This document shows positions 57,606 through 64,000 of a stretch of 64,000 nucleotides of DNA, one piece after another (positions within the stretch are counted from its first letter, which is position 1; each line of letters starts with the position of its first letter). The stretch lies in the NCBI RefSeq assembly GCF_964355755.1, contig NC_092672.1, positions 930,001-994,000 of the forward strand. The letters run 5' to 3'. The DNA is from Antedon mediterranea (Eukaryota; Echinodermata; Crinoidea; Comatulida; Antedonidae). Both the position numbers and the translations under genes were made by a program. A model generated the notes under the pieces. That model saw nothing but the letters and a program-made list of their open reading frames with translations. It had not been told where the DNA came from and made no database searches.

Positions 57606-59768
57606 TAGGTAGCACAATATTTTGTGATTGTATGACCACAATTGTACTGGGAAGGTTTTAAACTATATTTTAAAAAATCACAGTGTGCAGAGGTTAGAGG
57701 GGTTGGAGGCTTAGTGATTTGCTGGGGTTAGTATCAATGACCACATGAGTAATGTGAACTGGGGGTATGTTTTAACTGCATTTGAAAACCGTCATAGAGC
57801 CGGGGTTAGAATTTGTACCAGGAAGTTTTACATTATAAGTCAGCCCGAGTCTGATGTGATGGTGTACCTCTTGACATCCCTACCAAATCCCATCGCACCA
57901 TCCCAGTTTATTTCAGAATCAATTTGTAGTAGGCTATGTATTTCATTGGTAAATTAATAAAATTAAAATTATTCAATTGTAATTGGTTGATCGCTTGACT
58001 ACTCAATTTAAGGTTGAACTTTGTAGCTCCCCATACAATGTTGTTAAAATGTACAAAATCGAAAAGGAAACATGGAAATAAAGGCTTACTTAAATAATTA
58101 TAAGGCGTGAAAAGGCTATTATATAAATATTCATTTATTTCATGAAATCAAACTATTACCTAATCATTAAAACATGCTGTAACTGAAACCTGATGCTGTC
58201 GGTGATTGGCTGTTGGCAAACAAAGTGGGCTTGGCCTCTTTTAGTACCCAGATACTTTCCTGCATGATTGATGGCCACTGTTCTGTTAATTACCCATCAA
58301 CAAGACTGATCAGGGTCAAAACAATTACAGGCAATTATAGTACCCCGGGTTAGCCGGGGTACTAAAAGCTCACGTTAAATAGGGCTCGTTTTCCTAATGC
58401 AGTAGCGTGATGTAAGGTGGATCCGATTCTATTCTAAAGAAATCAATAAAAAACCCACATTAAGCACGTGAGAATTTGTACATTGAGGGCGTTTCGTTCA
58501 ATATGAGTTTTGTAAATACAAGTTTGTCGCCCTCTATACCACAAATCGTAATTATTCGTTTACTCGAAACATGAATGATATTATAATTATGCTGTTTCGA
58601 GATACCGCCCGAGATACGGCATGTTTTAATCCATGCTCGAACTTTTCCGCTGCGTAAAAAAAATATTTATAAATCACAATGCATCTTGGGATTACAACTA
58701 GATAAATTAGGAATGTGTTGAGAGCTAGAAAGAGAAAGTTTAACAGTTTTATTCTGCAATCATTAACGATATTCCGCTGATATCATGAATTCCGATGTGA
58801 AATGATATTTTGTAAACTCAGTTTATGTTGAATTGTGATTTGTTTCTCTGTTATCGTTTATCGTTTGATACTTTCTTTTCTCTAAATAATTCGAGCCAGT
58901 TGAATGTTTACCATTACGACATCACCACTCCGGGGAGTAATTTGTCTGTAGTGTAAAATAATTATACACTATGCAAGGCGATCTAAGGACACTGAGTTCG
59001 CCTAGTCAAGATAGGAACTCGTAACAGTCCTTTTATCTTATGTCTGGCTGCGACAAATACCAACAATACTGTACAATGTAGGCCTAATTCTTCTCCGCGG
59101 CCCGCGGTTTCTCCTATGGGTGAGGAACTTATCCGCATGTCGCAATGACAGATAAACCCTTTGATATCCGGAGCTTAGCATCCTATTGTTAGAATGCCTT
59201 GCACTATGGTACTAATTTTAAGTTGACGACTACCCGCATACTTTTCACATGATTCTAAGCCAATGCGTCACGACGATAGAAACGAAAGTATCTACGTAAC
59301 GCGACGATGTTGGTAATACTCGATTGTACGTCAATTGGAATCATGTGACATTGGAGAGAAGGCTCCTAATGTCACTATGTTAATTTTAGGCCCTACACCC
59401 CTCCTACTCCCTCCACAACATCATCGAAAAGTGCGAGGCGTACGGTAGCTTGCAGAAGTTTGACTGTTTTTGTTAGCAGACAGAGACGCGCCCAAAATGT
59501 ATACATACATAAGTCTTATTTACATTATTATTTGGATCTTACAGTAATCATATGAATATCAAAATAACAAGAATCCTCTATTGTTGATGAAAACGAAACC
59601 AGACGCGCGACCACATACTTTCATTTCATCATTTTTTCAGCGTGAATAATTCCAGATATTTACCCTTTCATTGGCGGCAAATAAACATAATTAAATTAAT
59701 TGTTTTCAGTTTCTTTTGAAATACCACTGCGTCACGCGTAGACGACCTATAATGTAATTATTATTGTT

Positions 59769-59901
59769 TAAGCTTGGTTGGACGCACGCAAAAATGTGAG
59801 CGTAACGTAAATAATTTGATCAACCATACATATTATCCAAATCCTGGCTTGTGATTGGTCAACTCACTTGCGTTGCTTGTACATCGCATGCTCAGTGGTA
59901 G
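59769..59901. repeat. MITE family B, decayed
   Basis: TTAAGCTTGGTTGGACGCAC, then TTGTGATTGGTCAACTCACT TGCG; ends are eroded. Confidence 0.55.
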
Positions 59902-60706
59902 GCCTACATTGCATGGCGAATTAGTTAAAGTTAATTTTGACGAATAAAACAATAGCGGTTATCGATATTCATAATAATAATAATATTTTTCGTAATATTG
60001 TTTGAGAAAGCAACATTATTAATGTCTGCCGCTGTTATGAAAGAGTTTTCCGAATCAATCAATATTATTATTAATTGATTAATATTTATAGTTTCTACGA
60101 ATAAAACAATCGGTTTGTGATATTCTTACCAACAATTAAACAATCGGTTTGTGATATTCTTACTAACAATTAAACAATCGGTAATATTTGTTAAACAACT
60201 TCGTTGGAATACTACAAGCAAATCAACACAAAGAAATATTTCTTGTTGTATTACTCTAACGATGATTAAAAAAAGACATAGATGTTTAATGTGCGTTCAC
60301 TCCTATACATGTTTAGGATCCGGTTTAGGAACCGGATTAGCAAGGCGGACATTAAACCAGGGAAGAGGTAATTTAACTCTTCCCTGATTAAACCAGGTTA
60401 CGTGCGTTCAACCATGGATCATTGATGTTTCCCGCGAATTATGACGTATGAAATGTTACTGAATGTTTCCCCTAATAGGCTTAAAATGTATTAATTAGTT
60501 TTACCAAAATAAAAAAAAAATATTTAAATAATTTTCTCATTTTACTTATTTGTTGTGTTTTTAAGATTTTGTTGCTGTGTATACTTTATTAACATTTTTA
60601 ATTTGACAAAAAGGAATAAAAAGAATGTAAACGTTTAAAAATATTTAAAAACACTATACACTTCTAATGCTTGTTTACGGTTTATTTAAATAAGTAAATT
60701 ACACAG

Positions 60707-60923
60707 TAAAGCGTGGTTCCCACTAGCGACGAAACGCAACGCTATGACGTATTGACGCAAAGTGCTGTTGCGTAATCACAAGTGGGAACTGACGATGCAA
60801 CAGTGCTGTAAAGTCACAGGTTTGATTTCACGCAGGCGGGGGCAAACACACTTATTGAAAGGACATATTCTTACGTTGCGTAGGTTGCGTTACTTTACGT
60901 CGCTACTGGGAACCAAGCTTAAT
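60707..60923. repeat. MITE family B, long form
   Basis: TAAAGCGTGGTTCCCACTAG ... GCTACTGGGAACCAAGCTTAA. The interior (GGTTTGATTTCACGCAGGCG) is the inverted counterpart of the copies at 20994 and 31915. Confidence 0.8.
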
Positions 60924-61712
60924 ACATATTGTATGATATACATAAAAAAGTAGGCCTTGTATTAATACCGAAAAGTCAGACAAACAACATTTGTACTTCC
61001 TTTTAGTAAACAGAAAATATCTGTGGTCATGTTACAAGAGTTAAAACAATAATCGATTATTTATCTGATAAAAAACTCCTAGAAAGTAGGAAGCTGTTGG
61101 CGATTTTCCCTTGACTGTATACACTCCGCAAACATTGGGCCTACACTACGGTACTATTGTTTAATGACCGCACTAGACATATTGTACTTTTTTCATATTT
61201 TTTTACGATTGTATAAAACATTTAGAAAAAACAAGCAGGATGATACATTATTTACCAATTTGTGGTTCATGTCAGTTAAACTATTTTTAAACTTTAAGTA
61301 CAATGCTTAGTGCGTCTACCATTGTGTACGGCCATTGGCCCCACAAGGCAACTTACAAGTACAATGCTTAGTGCGTCTACCATTGTGTATGCCCATTGGC
61401 CCAACAAAGCAAATCGTACTTCGTTGTACGGTATCGGTTTTTAGACAAAACACAAACAATAAACCATAAACCACCATAAGCCATACTTCTTATATTTACA
61501 CACAGTACTACGTAAATCACTATACTACATAAGCCTATGTCTCGTAATTTAAAACATTCAATTTTCAACAGTCAATAAAACGCAGAGCAAAATCAATAGA
61601 TATTATTTTAACAATATTTGCATACATAAGAGAAAGAAGCTGGGTCCTCATTTTTAATCATATTTACTGTTAATTTTTATTTACTATGAAATTATAAGAT
61701 AAATAAATGTTA

Positions 61713-61743
61713 CTTTGATTGATTGATTGATTGATTGATTGAT
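61713..61743. repeat. (GATT)n microsatellite
   Basis: TTGATTGATTGATTGATTGA TTGATTGATG, directly beside a decayed family B piece (61747-61855: GTAAGCGCAACGCAAAG, CCAAGTGGGAATTAAG). Confidence 0.85.
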
Positions 61744-61859
61744 GACTTATTAGAACGCAAAAAAAATGGATTTACGTACGTAAGCGCAACGCAAAGATTT
61801 GACAAATCACAAACGATTCAGAACCGTAAACGGGTCCAAGTGGGAATTAAGTACTAATG

Positions 61860-61885
61860 TGACGTCATTAGCATAGGCCTATAAA
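61860..61885 (+). promoter_or_regulatory. CRE plus TATA box of the second P450
   Basis: TGACGTCA (61860-61867) lies 12 bases before TATAAA (61880-61885), which lies 67 bases before the ATG. This spacing puts transcription start near 61910 and a 5' UTR of about 40 bases. A CRE this close to a TATA box would suggest control by CREB/ATF-type factors. Confidence 0.5.
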
Positions 61886-61952
61886 CATTCGTGGTTCATT
61901 GATTTTATCATACTGCTCGCGGTCCTCGTCGTCGTCGTAACATCAATACAGT

Positions 61953-62328
61953 ATGGAAATAATCCTTGAAACCCTATCTGGTTGTTTCTCCGGCTACAAG
62001 CTGCAACTGTATCTTGTATTTGCAGTAGTGTTTTTCCTTACTTACAAATTACTGCAATGCTTCCAAGAAAAGAAGCAAGTATCACCACCTCGAGGACCAA
62101 GAGAATGGCCTATCGTTGGTATGTTACCGAGTTTAGCAGGCAAAGCTCCATACAAGATTCTCAGTCGCATGGCCAAGAGGTATGGTGGAATATTCGCAGG
62201 AAAAATGGGAAATGTTCCTACGATTTTCATCTCAGATTTTGAGTTACTGAAGCAAGCTTTTTGTCAGCCGGGTCATTTGTTTAGTGGCCGACCTTCTGTG
62301 ACAATGTTTGAGTTGAGTAAAGGCCGAG
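61953..62328 (+). CDS. Cytochrome P450, CYP2 clan, first exon
   Basis: 125 complete codons plus one base, ending at GAG|GTAAGT. Residues 17-37 form the N-terminal membrane anchor, 45-57 the proline-rich hinge (PPRGPREWPIVGM), followed by the first helices and FSGRPS, where CYP2 enzymes place FADRP or FSDRP. The last codon is a glycine split in phase 1, matching the start phase of the P450 exon at 208. The remaining exons are beyond the window. Its intron begins with AT-rich sequence and contains a GA-rich array at 63770. ATG 61953 is the only sensible start: the anchor begins immediately and a promoter lies just upstream. Confidence 0.92.
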
Positions 62329-63764
62329 GTAAGTTCAGTTTTCATATTATATAGGCCTAATTATGTTGCATCACAGGTCACTGTCACTTTCTCATAATTG
62401 ATAATTGGTAGTAGCCTATAGCACGCAGTACGATGTGTTTTGATTAGATACCAATTAGGCCTCCGTATATCTGACACATTCCTCGAGGCTTTTAAACCTC
62501 ACTCACATCAGATATTCTTTTAAACTGTGTGGTTATTATTTTAATATTTCAACTTTAAGGCGCATATTCTAAGTTGCTATTTGGATACTCTTATTTATGA
62601 CATTAGTCTCAGCCAAAGTCGAAGAGTTCGCACAAAAAAATAGAAAGTATAATTAATGAACTATCGGTGAATGATCTATATAAAAAACTACATGAACATA
62701 AACTATACGTATGTATGTAAGCCTATGAACTGCTCCGGTAATGACCTGTTTAAGGCATACTGACGTTGACAAGCTGTCATGGTTAGACCATTGTCTACCG
62801 AATTATAATGGATTTCAATGGTACTATAATTATTCATATAACCCGAGTAGGCCTACAGATAGAGACATATGGTAGTTTAATAATAGGCCTATATAGTACA
62901 TATAAAACATTGATAGACATGCCTAATGCCTTCAATATTAATCAGACTATCAAAGCATTTATTTAATCAGAGAGATGCAAACTAATACGACATCTCTCTC
63001 AATCAAGCACATCGTCTGGTTTCCAGACGGAGTTTTGTCTTAATATTAGTAAAGAGATTGGCTTCGTGAATCATGCCTACCCTGGATGTTACTAACACAT
63101 AATGTAGCCTATACTATTTGAGTTTGTGTATTTTCACGTCAACTGGCGAACTAACATACAAAAGAGACAATAAACAGACTTGGAGCAGGTAGGTATACCT
63201 CACTGCTTGGAGCGTGTCTATGCAGCACAGTGAGGCGGCCCACGGTTTGTGAAAATAGCCTATGGCACGCACCCGCTATGGCCTCAGCGTAATGCACTAT
63301 ATTATAATATCAGCAGGGGTAATAAATTACACAGTACAATATTTTAGTCTACGTATTCTGTATGGTCTGGCATACCATAATAATGTATGCTTACAAGTAA
63401 ATAATGTATGAAGGTCATCACGGAATTTATTTCCTGAATCTATTATTAGACTTGCAATAGGTCAAGATTCTTCTGTGTGAACGCGAACTTGTGTTTACAA
63501 TTGACAGCTTACAGTTACAATTTAAGTTAATACACAATGGACAATGACACTCACTTTTTGTACAATACTATCCAGGAAGTTGTAAACTGTGGAAGTACGA
63601 CCTTTAAACGCTTTAACTAAAAATCCCAATATTATACACACTATTATTATGCTTGTAACTCGATATTAATGTCAATACAATTGCGACAATGCAATATAAA
63701 ATAGAATATTTAATGAAAGCTATAGTGAAAAGGAAAGTTTGCTGCCCGGTTTGAGGCGAAGGGG

Positions 63765-63960
63765 AGTGCGGAGATTGAGAAAGAGTGGGGAAGATTGAGA
63801 AAGAGTGTGGGAGATTGAGAAAGAGTGGGGGAAGATTGAGAAAGAGTGGGGAGATTGAGAAAGAGTGGGGGAGATTGAGAAAGAGTTGGGGAGATTGAGA
63901 AAAGAGTGGGGAAGATTGGGAGAGGCAAAGTGGGGAAGATTGAAAGAAAACTGGTGAGAG
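63765..63960. repeat. GA-rich minisatellite
   Basis: About nine units of GATTGAGAAAGAGTGGGGGA type, 20-22 bp, with length changes in the G runs. In the first intron of the P450. The 89-codon minus-strand frame across it is not a gene. Confidence 0.9.
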
Positions 63961-64000
63961 TGGGGGAAGGTTGGTGCAAGAGAATTCCGGGAGATTGAGG

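Larger units (their letters stand above)
53000..61950. other. Gene-poor, repeat-rich interval
   Basis: No coding gene found between the PAP2 gene and the second P450. It contains AGTCGCGTG elements (53794, 55001, 56082), a 42-bp minisatellite (56776), 34-bp inverted repeats (54200, 58366), and family B MITEs (59769, 60707, 61747). A possible decayed tRNA-type SINE (GTGGCCTTGTGGTTAGCAAG) lies near 54450. 57610-58130, 58400-59760 and 60930-61700 show nothing I can identify beyond a short direct repeat near 61300-61395. Confidence 0.5.

Overview
This window is animal genomic DNA: AT-rich, with GT-AG spliced genes, AATAAA poly(A) signals, LINE tails, a tRNA-type SINE, many short inverted-repeat transposons (MITEs) and several minisatellites. 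The frequent AGGCCTA words, the NOS gene structure and the repeat types suggest a marine deuterostome, most likely an echinoderm. That assignment is inference; the species cannot be read from the sequence.

Layout. 208-1977 (+) holds the last three exons of a CYP2-clan cytochrome P450. 2636-13543 (-) is a complete 21-exon nitric oxide synthase, here called NOS-1 (about 1080 residues). 13544-25808 is a repeat-filled intergenic region between two divergently transcribed NOS genes. 25809-45092 (+) is a second complete NOS, NOS-2 (23 exons, about 1269 residues). 45093-49029 is shared 3' sequence. 49030-49962 (-) is an intronless coding sequence for an Aur1/Ipt1-like PAP2-fold inositolphosphotransferase relative. 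50000-61950 is mostly repeats. 61953-62328 (+) is the first coding exon of a second CYP2-clan P450, with a CRE and TATA box just upstream; the rest lies beyond the window.

I rebuilt both NOS genes exon by exon, with phases that close without frameshift. They share almost all intron positions, so they are old duplicates. NOS-1 is the derived copy. Its N-terminus is very short. It lacks the first cysteine of the CxxxxC zinc site at the dimer interface. Two introns have been removed exactly (255 = 163 + 92 nt and 101 = 71 + 30 nt). Several near-invariant residues are changed, and it stops at a TGA where NOS-2 has CGA, so it has no C-terminal tail. NOS-2 keeps the classical motifs and has a 183-residue N-terminal exon with a tandem repeat carrying two Cys-Pro-Val-Met motifs that resemble heme-regulatory motifs.

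Both NOS proteins would make nitric oxide and citrulline from L-arginine using heme, tetrahydrobiopterin, FMN, FAD and NADPH. The flanking P450s are also heme-thiolate monooxygenases but depend on a separate reductase. No functional link among the neighbours is shown by the sequence. The best candidates for something new are the diverged NOS-1, the Cys-Pro repeat of NOS-2, and the CRE-bearing minisatellite between the two genes.
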